The notes: generated by a model not told the origin, from the sequence alone. A DNA stretch of 64,000 nt from Bacteroidales bacterium (GCA_021371855.1 JAJFVL010000017.1:186001-250000); one strand, 5' to 3'; positions 28,245 through 37,623 are shown, counted from the stretch's first letter. Translations and numbers: made by a program.

Positions 28245-28976
28245 ATGACCATGAGGAAGACATTCATTTACTTGTTATTCATAGCATTAATTCCTGCAGT
28301 GACAAATGCACAGGAAGCTATTGTGGCAAATGCACAGAATACTTTTAATTATGCGTATACAATTGGAATTAATACCGGAATTGATAATAATATAAATGCT
28401 TACAGGCTCTACCCAACAACTGATGGCCCTGTTAATGGTGCTGTATTCACAGGTGGTGATAATCTTTTTAACATTGGCTTAGATCTTGGCATGGTTGTTA
28501 ACTCGAAGATCAGACCCCGCCTTGAATTCAAATATGTAAAAATGAAATATGGCGTTAATTTTGAAAACGCGGATGTTCTTACTTTTTTATCTTCAGAAGT
28601 ATTCATGCACAATGTTGATATCAACATGCGCCTTGATTATTTCCTGTATAATGCAAAGAGGTTTCAGATACTTGTATCCCCGGCAGTTAAATGGGAGCTG
28701 ACTTCTACCAGGGAAGAGAAGAACACTACTATAGACCCGAATAACCTAAATTACGGGAATGTCAACTGGAAAAATTACAAAGGTGTCTACGACGAAAACT
28801 CCAAAAGTCTTCTGGGAGGCGGTGTTTCGACAATATTCAAATATAATGTTACTAAAAATATCGGATTGACATTGACCCCTGAATACACTCTGTTTTTCCG
28901 TAATTTCGTCAGAAGCAATGATAAACTCTACCAAAGGGCAAGCCTGAATTTCGGAATTGAATTTAATATCTACTAA
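28245..28976 (+). CDS. Outer-membrane beta-barrel protein
   Basis: A 243-residue protein with a signal peptide (RKTFIYLLFIALIPAVTNAQ). It is made of alternating hydrophobic strands such as FNYAYTIGINTGIDNN, RPRLEFKYVKMKYGV and VDINMRLDYFLYNAKRFQIL. It ends in RASLNFGIEFNIY, whose final aromatic residue is typical of a barrel's last strand. This fits the small Bacteroidota outer-membrane beta-barrel families (OMP_b-brl-like). Two ATGs lie 6 bp apart (28245, 28251); either could start. It is followed after 37 bp by a strong terminator, so it is a single-gene unit. Function unknown. Confidence 0.8.
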   Translation: MTMRKTFIYLLFIALIPAVTNAQEAIVANAQNTFNYAYTIGINTGIDNNINAYRLYPTTDGPVNGAVFTGGDNLFNIGLDLGMVVNSKIRPRLEFKYVKMKYGVNFENADVLTFLSSEVFMHNVDINMRLDYFLYNAKRFQILVSPAVKWELTSTREEKNTTIDPNNLNYGNVNWKNYKGVYDENSKSLLGGGVSTIFKYNVTKNIGLTLTPEYTLFFRNFVRSNDKLYQRASLNFGIEFNIY

Positions 28977-29013
28977 CAATATTCTGTCAAATCCTGAAAT
29001 TAAAAAATATAAG

Positions 29014-29045
29014 AAAACGTCGAAGTTTAATGACTTCGACGTTTT
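29014..29045 (+). terminator. Rho-independent terminator
   Basis: A perfect 13-bp stem (29014-29026 with 29033-29045) with a 6-nt loop, rich in A on the left and ending in a run of T. It lies 37 bp after the stop of the beta-barrel gene. The A-run on the left arm could also let it act on the other strand, but no gene ends there. Confidence 0.85.
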
Positions 29046-29246
29046 TGTTTATGCCCTTAACCTTTGTTTGACAATAATTCCGTGTACTTATAACAAGATA
29101 AAATATTTAAACAGACTTTTTAAACAAACCCGGGACTAAGGTCGTAAAACAATATCTTTTAAAAAATCCCAGGTCAATTATTTAATATATATTTTTTCGT
29201 ACTTTTAGCCCTGATAACCTAAATAAACAAATAGAACAGAGATACT

Positions 29247-30443
29247 ATGCCATCTATATCTAACAAAGGCAAAACAATGCCAGCATCACCAATAAGGAAG
29301 CTTGTCCCGTACTCGGAAGAGGCAAAGCGAAAAGGAAGAAAAGTTTACCATCTGAATATAGGACAACCTGACATCCCTACTCCTGAAGGAGTTTTGAATG
29401 CTATCCGGAATATTGATCTGAAAGTGATAGAATACAGCCATTCTGCAGGTAACGAATCGTACCGCCGTAAGCTGGTGACTTATTACAAAAAGTTCGGAAT
29501 CAATGTAACCCATAATGATATTATTGTTACAACAGGGGGATCAGAAGCAATATCCTTTGCTTTTATGGCCTGCGCAGATCCTGGGGACGAAGTTATCACC
29601 ATTGAACCATTTTATGCCAATTATAACGGCTTTGCCGCAACTGCCGGCGTTAAAATTGTACCTGTGACATCATATATCAAAGATGACTTTGCCCTGCCTC
29701 CAATAAGTGAAATAGAAAAGAAAATTACTTCCAGAACAAGGGGTATAATTATTTGTAACCCGAATAATCCTACAGGATATCTTTATTCACAGGAGGAACT
29801 TGACCGTCTTAAAGATATTATCAAAAAATATGACCTGTTTCTTTTTTCCGATGAAGCTTATAATGATTTTTGTTATGATGCTGCCGAGCATATCCCGGCT
29901 ATGAATCTTGAAGGCGTTGAAAATAATGTGATTATGCTCGATTCTGTATCAAAACGCTATAGCGAATGCGGAGTAAGAATAGGGGCACTGGTAACAAGAA
30001 ACAAAGAGGTCTACAACACTGTACTTAAATTCGCTCAGGCACGTCTTTCCCCTCCCAGTCTGGGACAGATAGCCGCTGAAGCTTCACTGGATACTCCTTT
30101 ACAGTATTTTAAAGATGTAAACAGTGAATACAAAGCCCGGAGAAATTATATTGTTGAAGCTCTTAACAGAATTCCCGGGGTTTACTGTCCAAAACCCAAA
30201 GGGGCATTCTATTCAGTAGTAAAACTGCCTGTTGATGACTCCGACAGGTTTGCAAAATGGTTACTTGAAGAGTTTGAATATAAGAATCAGACGGTTATGG
30301 TTGCTCCTGCATCAGGATTCTATTCGACTCCGGGGTTGGGAAAGAATGAGGTCCGTATTGCCTATGTTCTTAAGATTGATGACTTGAAAAACGCCGTGGA
30401 AATACTGGCAGAAGGTTTAAGAGTCTACCCGGGAAGAATATGA
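29247..30443 (+). CDS. Class I/II PLP-dependent aminotransferase (aspartate-aminotransferase-like)
   Basis: A 398-residue fold-type I aminotransferase. It shows NIGQPDIPTPEGV at the N-terminus and the cofactor phosphate site TTGGSEAISFAFMA. NPNNPTGYLY provides the substrate-side Asn. Then come FSDEAYNDFCYD and the Schiff-base lysine in SVSKRYSECGVRIGAL. The C-terminal domain ends in the usual VRIAYVLKIDDLKNAVEIL. Aspartate aminotransferase is most likely, but aromatic or other amino acids cannot be excluded. A TACTTTTA box at 29200-29207 may be its promoter. The closest partner genes give no pathway hint. Confidence 0.9.
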   Translation: MPSISNKGKTMPASPIRKLVPYSEEAKRKGRKVYHLNIGQPDIPTPEGVLNAIRNIDLKVIEYSHSAGNESYRRKLVTYYKKFGINVTHNDIIVTTGGSEAISFAFMACADPGDEVITIEPFYANYNGFAATAGVKIVPVTSYIKDDFALPPISEIEKKITSRTRGIIICNPNNPTGYLYSQEELDRLKDIIKKYDLFLFSDEAYNDFCYDAAEHIPAMNLEGVENNVIMLDSVSKRYSECGVRIGALVTRNKEVYNTVLKFAQARLSPPSLGQIAAEASLDTPLQYFKDVNSEYKARRNYIVEALNRIPGVYCPKPKGAFYSVVKLPVDDSDRFAKWLLEEFEYKNQTVMVAPASGFYSTPGLGKNEVRIAYVLKIDDLKNAVEILAEGLRVYPGRI

Positions 30444-30477
30444 GAATGGGATAATGGGAGAATCAGAGAATCAGAGG
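30442..30477 (+). repeat. Purine-rich direct repeats after the aminotransferase stop
   Basis: Short direct repeats built from GAGAATGGGA, TAATGGGAG and two copies of AATCAGAG start at the stop codon. They look like slippage-type expansion. No function is evident. Confidence 0.4.
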
Positions 30478-30563
30478 AACTCCGGAAATAACATGATAAA
30501 AAACACAAAACAGTAAAACTATAATAAGTAATAACTTAATATTCAGGATTAATTAAAAAGTTT

Positions 30564-31598
30564 ATGCCATCTCTGGTTCATAGAATCAGGAGTAATATTA
30601 AAACTGGCGGCACACATACCTTTACATGGCTGCTGATTTTGTTTTTAAATTATATCTTTCTAAGATACTACGACATAAACTTTGATCCTTTTTCTCATAT
30701 ATTAATCTGGCTGGTATATGTTATATTATTCTATACCTGTTATTCTTTTCTGATACCGGTTTTATTGTTCAAAAGAAAGTTTTTCATTTTCAGTGCCTGT
30801 TCCCTGATATTGATCTTAGCTTTATATTTTGCCATTCAGGCAATTGCTACTGGCAATTTTGAATTTTTATTAAATCCTGACAAGGATGGCCATCCAGGAA
30901 TCGACAGGAACCTTCTTTTACTTTACGGGTTACTTTTAGTGTATTTTGCCAGCATTTCGACAAAGATCCTCCTTAAATTCAAAAATGATGAGGAGAAGAA
31001 GGAAGAAATCATGGAAAAAAGGATCTCGACTGAATTATTATACCTGAAACAGCAGGTAAACCCGCATTTTCTGTTCAACACCCTGAACAATATTTATGCC
31101 CTTTCAATTAAAAGCCCTGAGATAACTCCAGCTGCAATTCTGAAGGTCTCTTCAATTCTCAGATATACTCTTTACAAATCTGACAATTCCCTCGCGTTAC
31201 TAAAGGACGAAATAGAAATAATCAGTTCATATATTGATTTTCAGAAGATGAGGTTTAAAAACGGACTGCCTATCACATATAACGTATCGGGACCTATCGA
31301 TGATTTCAAAATTGAACCGTTCATTCTTCTTCCTCTTATCGAAAATGCCTTCAAATATGGGATGGTCAATATAAATGATACTTTTATTAATATACAGATC
31401 ACAATAAATTCCGACAACCTCAAGTTTTCTATAGATAACAGGAAATGTCATACCACAGAATCCGATCTTGAGCATTCAGGTATCGGAATTAAGAACATTA
31501 AAAGAAGGCTGGATCTGGTATATCCTGATTGCCATAAATTTAAAATAATTGACAAGGATGAAATTTTTTCCGTATTCATGGAATTGCCCAGGAAATGA
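30564..31598 (+). CDS. LytS/YehU-type sensor histidine kinase
   Basis: A 344-residue membrane kinase of the His_kinase (PF06580) type. Four hydrophobic segments (about 20-34, 46-68, 76-95 and 116-135) are followed by a short coiled coil. The phospho-acceptor motif is QQVNPHFLFNTLNNIYALS (His168). The ATPase part includes LPLIENAFKYGM and SGIGIKNIKRRLDLVYP. There is no large sensing domain, so the signal is likely sensed within the membrane. Its stop overlaps the start of the LytTR regulator by 4 bp, so the two form a dedicated pair. Confidence 0.94.
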   Translation: MPSLVHRIRSNIKTGGTHTFTWLLILFLNYIFLRYYDINFDPFSHILIWLVYVILFYTCYSFLIPVLLFKRKFFIFSACSLILILALYFAIQAIATGNFEFLLNPDKDGHPGIDRNLLLLYGLLLVYFASISTKILLKFKNDEEKKEEIMEKRISTELLYLKQQVNPHFLFNTLNNIYALSIKSPEITPAAILKVSSILRYTLYKSDNSLALLKDEIEIISSYIDFQKMRFKNGLPITYNVSGPIDDFKIEPFILLPLIENAFKYGMVNINDTFINIQITINSDNLKFSIDNRKCHTTESDLEHSGIGIKNIKRRLDLVYPDCHKFKIIDKDEIFSVFMELPRK

Positions 31599-32323
31599 AT
31601 AATAAGATGAATTGCATAGCTATAGATGACGAACCTCTTGCGCTGGATGTCATAAGTGAATTTTGTTCGAAAATCAGTTATCTTAATTTGATCGGAACTT
31701 ATACAAATCCTTTCGACGCTGTACAGTTACTGAACAATGATAAAGTGGATCTGATTTTTCTTGACATTCAGATGCCGCAAATTACAGGACTTGAATTCCT
31801 GAAATCGTTGTATAAACCGCCAATGGTTATCTTTACGACTGCTTTTGTTGAGTACGCCTCGCAGGGATTCGAATATGACGCTATTGATTACCTGATCAAG
31901 CCATTTGCCTTTGACCGTTTTACCAGATCGGTAAATAAAGCATTTCAGCTTATGAAATTAAAGAGACCCCAGGATAAGATGAAGGATGAAAAGTCCGGAA
32001 TTTCTTCCGGATTCCTTATGGTAAAAGTTGAATATAGCACAATAAGGGTGGATATTGAAGATATCCTTTATATTGAAGGTCTGAAAGATTATGTCAAAAT
32101 CTATTCCGGAGGAAAACCTCTAATAACAAAAACGACTATGAAAAACATTGTCGATAAATTACCTCCCGACTGTTTTATCAGAGTTCATAAATCATATATT
32201 GTATCGATCGACAAAATCGATATGATTGAAAACAGCCGTATTGTAATAGGGAATCAGCGTATCCCCATCGGGGAATCTTTCAGGGTTGCGTTTTACAATA
32301 TGATCAACAGGAACCTGATCTGA
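31595..32323 (+). CDS. LytTR-family response regulator
   Basis: A 242-residue regulator. The receiver domain has acidic Asp11/Asp12, phospho-acceptor Asp57 (IFLDIQMPQITG) and Lys in YLIKPFAFDRF. The C-terminal LytTR DNA-binding domain (about 137-240) shows VDIEDILYIEGLKDYVKI and FIRVHKSYIVSIDKID. It pairs with the LytS-type kinase in front (4-bp overlap). Its gene converges on the FadL-like gene with a 3-bp gap. Target genes are unknown; LytTR systems bind short direct repeats upstream of targets. Confidence 0.95.
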   Translation: MNNKMNCIAIDDEPLALDVISEFCSKISYLNLIGTYTNPFDAVQLLNNDKVDLIFLDIQMPQITGLEFLKSLYKPPMVIFTTAFVEYASQGFEYDAIDYLIKPFAFDRFTRSVNKAFQLMKLKRPQDKMKDEKSGISSGFLMVKVEYSTIRVDIEDILYIEGLKDYVKIYSGGKPLITKTTMKNIVDKLPPDCFIRVHKSYIVSIDKIDMIENSRIVIGNQRIPIGESFRVAFYNMINRNLI

Positions 32324-32326
32324 GTG

Positions 32327-33550
32327 TTAATTATATTTCCGCTTCACAAACCAAAAATCCTTTAATGCAACATCCAGATGCAGGGTTATAAAAGTCTCTT
32401 TTGTAAGATCTCCTTTTTTATCCCCATTCTGCCCTAATTCCAGAGAGATATTCATTGTATTCGGAACACCTTTAAGCGGAAGACCGGCTCCTATTGTTAC
32501 TGACTTGTAATTGATAGGGACTTTGTCAATGATGAGATACGACTCGAGATACTCGCCTCCCAGTCTGTAGGAAATCAGTTTGCTGCTTCCCCGGCTTCCT
32601 CCATATGTGGAATACTCAAGTCCCAAAGAATACCTCTTACTGTTTCTGGTTTTAAGAAGGTGGTTGTTAAAGTTAATATCTCCCCATTTTTTCAATTCAT
32701 AATCTATACCTCCCCTGAAATTATCATTACCGACAGCTAATCCCACACCATAGGTCTTGGGTAGGCTGAATCTGTGAATATTTGTCCTGAGTACTTCGCT
32801 CTCATTTGCCGTTTCAATGGTTGAAATATTCTTTGTCCTCAGCCTCTTTCCATTATCATAAATAAGTCCGATATTATATTTCCACTTGTTTAGTTCAAAC
32901 TGATAATTCAATCCGTAATTAAGATTGAAATTAGAAACATATGTCAGATCCTGAAGCTTATAGCTGTAATTGTCTGATGACTCTGAATGAGTAATATTTC
33001 CAAGAAAATAAGCGGCATTAATTCCGAAATTAAGATTCTTCGTTATCTTATATGAGCCTCCAAGATAAAACTTATTCACCCCTCCCTCTCCCGAATATGT
33101 TTCGTAGTATTTAAAATTGCTGCCTTCAATTTCTGATAAAGAATTTATATTGTAACCTATTGTACTATAAGGGACAAAACCAAAGCTTGTTGCCACCCTG
33201 CGAGAAACTCTGAAACCCATGGCAACATATTTCACATTACCATTGAAAAGAGTCTGGTCATCTTCATTGGAGTCAAACGAAGTATATTTCCCAAAAAAAC
33301 CGATTTCATATATTGAAACAAGACTGTCAATTCCGTTATATGAAGCAGGATTAAGCAGATTAAGGGTAGTCCCTGATAAGAAAGCTATTCCTGTCCCCCC
33401 CATGGCTTTACTCGCACCAATGCTGTTTTCTTCAATTGAACCTAAACCGAACATTGAATAAGGCGACTGGGTAATCTGTGATATAACGTGATTAACCGAA
33501 AAAAACAGGAAAAAGAATATCAGAACATAAATTTTAACCAGCTTGCGCAT
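32327..33550 (-). CDS. FadL/PorV-like outer-membrane beta-barrel protein
   Basis: A 407-residue protein with a signal peptide (cleaved near HVISQ), then SPYSMFGLGSIEENSIGASK and AMGGTGIAFLSGTTLNLLNP. AMGG followed by an NPA motif is typical of FadL/PorV-type barrels, where the N-terminus forms a plug. Alternating strands follow to the end. Its gene is 7 bp downstream of the DUF4270 gene, suggesting that the two act together at the outer membrane. The substrate is unknown; PorV is part of the type IX system, but a match to PorV itself is not claimed. Confidence 0.75.
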   Translation of the reverse strand: MRKLVKIYVLIFFFLFFSVNHVISQITQSPYSMFGLGSIEENSIGASKAMGGTGIAFLSGTTLNLLNPASYNGIDSLVSIYEIGFFGKYTSFDSNEDDQTLFNGNVKYVAMGFRVSRRVATSFGFVPYSTIGYNINSLSEIEGSNFKYYETYSGEGGVNKFYLGGSYKITKNLNFGINAAYFLGNITHSESSDNYSYKLQDLTYVSNFNLNYGLNYQFELNKWKYNIGLIYDNGKRLRTKNISTIETANESEVLRTNIHRFSLPKTYGVGLAVGNDNFRGGIDYELKKWGDINFNNHLLKTRNSKRYSLGLEYSTYGGSRGSSKLISYRLGGEYLESYLIIDKVPINYKSVTIGAGLPLKGVPNTMNISLELGQNGDKKGDLTKETFITLHLDVALKDFWFVKRKYN

Positions 33551-33557
33551 AATAATG

Positions 33558-34931
33558 TTAATAAGATAAATAATAGAGCCTTAGCTTTTTAGAAGTTCTT
33601 TTTGTATCAATTAATAACCTGTCCACAGTTGTAGAGATTTTTCCTGACTGAAGGCCAATTAAGAAACTATTTTTATAATTAACGTAAGAATCTGAAAGTT
33701 CATTAATAATGTATGATGTAATATCAAAAGTATATCTGGTATCTTCGTTGTATAAATCGTCAGTCACCAGAGTTGAGGAAATAGCAGTGTTGCTTCCATC
33801 CTTTAAAGCAGAACCAAGGGAATTCTCAACGTCAGTAGAATAAAGATATAAATCAGCAGGTAAATCAATATGATCATAGCTGTTTTTAACAGGTTCTATA
33901 ACAAGCTCCGCTTTAAGGATTTTCCATCTTTCATTTAAAAAGATCCCCTGTAATGTCGGGAACTGAATTCTGGGCATCAGGCCGATCAGACCCTGCAGAT
34001 ATGCTTTATTCCCAAGTTCAGTACTTCCGAATTTCTCATTGTACTGATCAAATTTTTCAAGATAAGTACCTGTAAAGTCATAATCAATATGGTTGAACTG
34101 ATATGATCCCCTTGATGTCTCGCCCATAGTAATAGAAATTTCCTCTTCATCATTTTTATCATGTGTTTCTTTATCATCATGATAATAAATCTTTAATAAC
34201 AGATTCGAGGCATCAGCAGTAAATCCCAGAATTGCATTATTGCCGGGATTATCTGAGGTAATAACAAATCCCTTTATATAATCATCGAAAAGGTCATCTG
34301 AAGAAATAACAACATTATTGTCCTTTACTAAATTGAAAATATTTTCACCAAATTCATTGACAGGAATATAAACTATGGTATCTTCTTTTGAATAAGGTGT
34401 CGGGAAAAAGGTTCTTGACCCCAAAGCCTTGGGCGAATAATCAAATTTTGAGACATTATATAAATAACCGTTATCATCAAGGGTGATTTCTTCTTCAAGC
34501 TGGTGAATGCTGATTGTGAATAGCTTAGTGGTATCTCCGAAATAATATCCGGAATAATCTAAAACAAAGACGGCAGAATCGAATATTGCTCTATCTTCAA
34601 TATCCGGGAAAGAAGGATAAGCAACTTCAAAATAGCTCATGCAATTCATGGAGCCGAAAACATTATCTTTATAATTACCAACCAACGCTAAACCAGACCC
34701 TGTAGTTTGCATGGAATCAAGTAAAATGGTAGATATATCTACTGAAAAGGTATCTATTATTTTTAAGTCTGTCTGCGATTCAATAAAATCTTCACCAATT
34801 TTAAAATCATTAATCTTGGTGCATGAACTGAAATAAATTGTTGCAATAGCAAGAATAAAAAAATAAAAAACAGGAATACCCATAAAGAAGGATGTTTTCT
34901 TCCTTATCTTGTCGCGAAATAGGACTTTCAT
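33558..34931 (-). CDS. DUF4270 family lipoprotein
   Basis: A 457-residue lipoprotein of the DUF4270 family, common in Bacteroidota and of unknown role. The signal ends in IYFSSC with lipid Cys. Family marks are the start IGEDFIESQTDLKIIDTFSV, then TGSGLALVGNYKDNVFG, and the C-terminal part FDITSYIINELSD leading to RLLIDTKRTSKKLRLYYLSY. It is co-transcribed with the FadL-like barrel (7-bp gap). The N-terminus before the hydrophobic core is longer than usual (about 17 residues, basic). A promoter-like pair of boxes lies upstream. Confidence 0.88.
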   Translation of the reverse strand: MKVLFRDKIRKKTSFFMGIPVFYFFILAIATIYFSSCTKINDFKIGEDFIESQTDLKIIDTFSVDISTILLDSMQTTGSGLALVGNYKDNVFGSMNCMSYFEVAYPSFPDIEDRAIFDSAVFVLDYSGYYFGDTTKLFTISIHQLEEEITLDDNGYLYNVSKFDYSPKALGSRTFFPTPYSKEDTIVYIPVNEFGENIFNLVKDNNVVISSDDLFDDYIKGFVITSDNPGNNAILGFTADASNLLLKIYYHDDKETHDKNDEEEISITMGETSRGSYQFNHIDYDFTGTYLEKFDQYNEKFGSTELGNKAYLQGLIGLMPRIQFPTLQGIFLNERWKILKAELVIEPVKNSYDHIDLPADLYLYSTDVENSLGSALKDGSNTAISSTLVTDDLYNEDTRYTFDITSYIINELSDSYVNYKNSFLIGLQSGKISTTVDRLLIDTKRTSKKLRLYYLSY

Positions 34932-34948
34932 CGTTGTTTCAATTTGTG

Positions 34949-34979
34949 CAAATAAAGATTAAAACAGGATGTAAACAAA
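34949..34979 (-). promoter_or_regulatory. Promoter candidate for the DUF4270 operon
   Basis: On the minus strand TTTG (34976-34979) is followed after 19 bp by TTTATTTG (34949-34956), one mismatch from TAnnTTTG. The spacing matches the known Bacteroidota -33/-7 layout. The box ends 17 bp before the start codon. Confidence 0.4.
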
Positions 34980-35170
34980 GCATAGTATACGAACAGGGGA
35001 AAAGAGTAGACTTACAGGCACAATAAAAAGATATTATTTATATTACAACAATAATTATAACCATTTTAAACACCAGGATGTTTCTAAAAGTTTTATCGAT
35101 TGTATGCACTGTCTGGTCTACATATTTACAGGATATATCTACTATGCTTTTTATTGAAACATCTATCTGA

Positions 35171-35178
35171 TAGATTTG
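35171..35178 (+). promoter_or_regulatory. -7 promoter box for the Kelch lipoprotein gene
   Basis: TAGATTTG is an exact TAnnTTTG match, 31 bp upstream of the ATG. A TTG at 35154 is closer than usual (14 bp), so the -33 element is uncertain. It sits in the 278-bp divergent gap between the DUF4270 and Kelch genes, where nothing else was seen. Confidence 0.35.
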
Positions 35179-35209
35179 TGACAAGTATTAACTTAATAAA
35201 TTGTATAAC

Positions 35210-36226
35210 ATGACATACAAAGCGATAAATATTTACGCTATGTTTTTCTTTTTCATTCTGGCAGTACCATTCCTTAATTCATGTACAGAGGAGGATGAGA
35301 CTTTAATAGGTAACTGGGTAGAGTTGTCCGACTTTGATGGAATACCTCGCGGTGATGCTGTCGGTTTTGCAATTGGAGCAAAAGGATATGTCGGTACCGG
35401 TTACGATGAAGACGGTGACAGATTAAAGGATTTCTGGGAATACGATGTTGCCCGGAACACATGGATGCAAAAAGCCGATTTTCCGGGGATTGAAAGAAAT
35501 GCGGCAATTGGATTTGGCACTGATACAAAAGGTTATATTGGTACAGGTTATGACGGTAAAGACAAACTCAAGGACTTTTATGAATATGATCCAACATCAA
35601 ATACATGGACCCGTAAAGCCGATTTTGGAGGAAGTGCAAGATATGGGGCCACTGCAATGACAATTAATAACAAAGGCTATGTCGGAACAGGATATGATTT
35701 AAACTATCTTAAAGATTTCTGGCAATATGATCCTGCAACTGATAAATGGACACAAAAACCAAGTATGGGCGGAAGCAAAAGGAAAGACGCTACGACATTT
35801 GTTATTGACGGAATAGGATATATTGTTACAGGAGTAGACAATGCTACATACGAAGATGACCTCTGGGCATATAATCCTGATACAGAGTCTTGGACAGAAA
35901 AAAGAAAGATCACCGATGATACCGATTATGAATTTGATGATGATTATACCACAATAACAGGTATTAATAAAGTTGGATTTTCCCTCTTTGGCAAAGGTTA
36001 TCTTGCAACAGGAGGAAAGTCAAGCGCTGGATCAACAGTCTGGGAATATAATCCTGATACTGACCTCTGGGTTGAAAGGACTACCTTTGAAGGTTCTTCA
36101 AGACTTGATGCTGTCGGTTTTGCAATTAATAACCGGGGTTACGTTACAACAGGAAAATCACAAGGATATTACCTGGATGATATTTGGGCGTTTGATCCTC
36201 AGGCAGAATTTAATGAAGACGACTAG
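35210..36226 (+). CDS. Kelch-repeat lipoprotein
   Basis: A 338-residue lipoprotein (signal ends in FLNSC). It is followed by six Kelch-type repeats of about 45-60 residues, each with a pattern like GYVGTGYD, then LKDFWEYD and TWTRKADF. They should form a single six-bladed beta-propeller. Kelch propellers usually bind proteins or sugars; no catalytic residues for galactose oxidase were seen. The fifth blade has an acidic insertion (TDDTDYEFDDDYTT). Start: ATG at 35210 (a TTG 9 bp upstream is less likely). It overlaps the DUF4907 gene by 14 bp, so the two are co-translated and probably partners. Confidence 0.88.
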   Translation: MTYKAINIYAMFFFFILAVPFLNSCTEEDETLIGNWVELSDFDGIPRGDAVGFAIGAKGYVGTGYDEDGDRLKDFWEYDVARNTWMQKADFPGIERNAAIGFGTDTKGYIGTGYDGKDKLKDFYEYDPTSNTWTRKADFGGSARYGATAMTINNKGYVGTGYDLNYLKDFWQYDPATDKWTQKPSMGGSKRKDATTFVIDGIGYIVTGVDNATYEDDLWAYNPDTESWTEKRKITDDTDYEFDDDYTTITGINKVGFSLFGKGYLATGGKSSAGSTVWEYNPDTDLWVERTTFEGSSRLDAVGFAINNRGYVTTGKSQGYYLDDIWAFDPQAEFNEDD

Positions 36227-36551
36227 GAAGATCCTTCCGTCCATTGCTCTTTTGTTAATAATAGCCGTTGCGACCACAATATTTTTCAGCAACAGGTACT
36301 CACATTACAAAGTTGAGGTTTATAAAAGTGAGCAGGGCTGGGGATATGATATCCTGATAAACAAGAAAACAGTTATACACCAGCCATATATGCCTTCGGT
36401 AAGCGGTAAAGTTGCTTTCGAAAGCAAATATGCTGCAAAGAAGACAGGAAATCTGGTAGTAAAAAAAATTAAGAAGAAACAATTACCCACTATTACGACA
36501 GATGAATTGAATTCAATTCTCAAAAACAAACAAAGACCCTCAGACAATTAG
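36213..36551 (+). CDS. DUF4907 family small protein
   Basis: A 112-residue protein with an N-terminal signal or anchor (ILPSIALLLIIAVATTIFFS). A short domain YKVEVYKSEQGWGYDILIN follows, then HQPYMPSVSGKVAFESKYAA, matching the DUF4907 family, then a basic Lys-rich end. Function is unknown. It begins inside the end of the Kelch gene (14-bp overlap, different frame), a tight coupling that suggests a two-protein unit. A terminator follows 25 bp after the stop. Confidence 0.82.
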   Translation: MKTTRKILPSIALLLIIAVATTIFFSNRYSHYKVEVYKSEQGWGYDILINKKTVIHQPYMPSVSGKVAFESKYAAKKTGNLVVKKIKKKQLPTITTDELNSILKNKQRPSDN

Positions 36552-36576
36552 AGAATCAAAAAATATATCCTATAGA

Positions 36577-36609
36577 AAAAGGCCACAGTAGTTTAAATTG
36601 TGGCCTTTT
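36577..36609 (+). terminator. Rho-independent terminator after the Kelch-DUF4907 pair
   Basis: An 11-bp stem, AAAAGGCCACA pairing with TGTGGCCTTTT, with an 11-nt loop and T-run built into the right arm. The rest of the 234-bp gap to cysE holds no convincing gene. Confidence 0.8.
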
Positions 36610-36785
36610 CCAATATATGGATTCGGAAAATAAGATTTCATTATTTGCTGACAAAACGCTGAATTTACAAATTCATAACAACCTGGAACAATTTAACGAT
36701 TTGGGTGTTACATATGATGTAAAACTTCCGGCAACAAGCTTAAGTAGAAATGTAATCCGAACCGGGACTTTAAAAACAGCTGGAC

Positions 36786-37544
36786 ATGCAGAATATCATA
36801 TTACCAAATAGAAAAGCTGTGGAAAGGACAATCAAATCAACTTTTGGTTTGCTTTTTCCAACCGCCAATTCTTTTTCTGATCCGGAAGCGGAAAAAAATT
36901 GGGAAGATTTACAGGATCAGTTATTCAATATTTTATCAGGACTGACAAGCAATAACAAAGAGGTTACCCAGTATTTTATCAAAAAACTTGATACCATTAA
37001 AAACATATTACTCAAAGATGCCGGTTTCATCCTTGAATCAGATCCGGCTGCCACTCAGCTTATCGAAGTCATTGCTGTCTATCCGGGTTTTTTTGCTATA
37101 TTCTGTTACCGTATTGCCAATTCTCTGGCCTTATTATCGGTACCCCTTCTTCCAAGAATGATCACGGAATATGCACATAAAGTAACAGGTATTGATATCC
37201 ATCCGCTGGCTTCAATAGGTTGCCCGTTTTCGATAGACCATGGCACAGGCATCGTCATCGGGGAAACTACACATATCGGTAATAATGTAAAACTTTACCA
37301 GGGAGTCACACTTGGTGCATTAAGTGTTGAAAAAAACAAAGCATCCAAAAAACGTCACCCTACAATTGAAGATAATGTAATTCTGTATGCAGGCAGCACA
37401 ATTCTGGGCGGTGAAACTGTTATCGGAAGGAATAGTATCATTGGCGGTAATGTCTGGCTCACTGAAAGTATCCCGCCATTTTCGATGGTCTACCACAAAA
37501 GTGAAGTAATTGTCAGAAGCCAGAACAAATTTGAGGAGCCTTAA
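36786..37544 (+). CDS. cysE: Serine O-acetyltransferase
   Basis: A 252-residue enzyme that acetylates serine for cysteine synthesis. An N-terminal helical domain (about 1-120, with FYRIANSLA-like FCYRIANSLALLSVPLLPRM) precedes a left-handed parallel beta-helix. The helix carries GIDIHPLASIGCPFSIDHGT, GIVIGETTHIGNNVKLYQG and NSIIGGNVWLTESIPPFSMV. His and Asp of the IDHGTG motif are the catalytic pair. There is no cysteine synthase next door. Start: the first ATG in an otherwise closed upstream frame. Confidence 0.93.
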   Translation: MQNIILPNRKAVERTIKSTFGLLFPTANSFSDPEAEKNWEDLQDQLFNILSGLTSNNKEVTQYFIKKLDTIKNILLKDAGFILESDPAATQLIEVIAVYPGFFAIFCYRIANSLALLSVPLLPRMITEYAHKVTGIDIHPLASIGCPFSIDHGTGIVIGETTHIGNNVKLYQGVTLGALSVEKNKASKKRHPTIEDNVILYAGSTILGGETVIGRNSIIGGNVWLTESIPPFSMVYHKSEVIVRSQNKFEEP

Positions 37545-37623
37545 AACTTTGTTATCTGAAACGACATCATTCAAATGACGGATTATCCTGATACAATAAA
37601 TTTAATACACTGACAGAACAGAA

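Noticed and set aside
36617..36811. 64-codon open frame between the terminator and cysE
   Set aside because: No known domain, no signal, overlaps the cysE start in another frame, and composition looks random.
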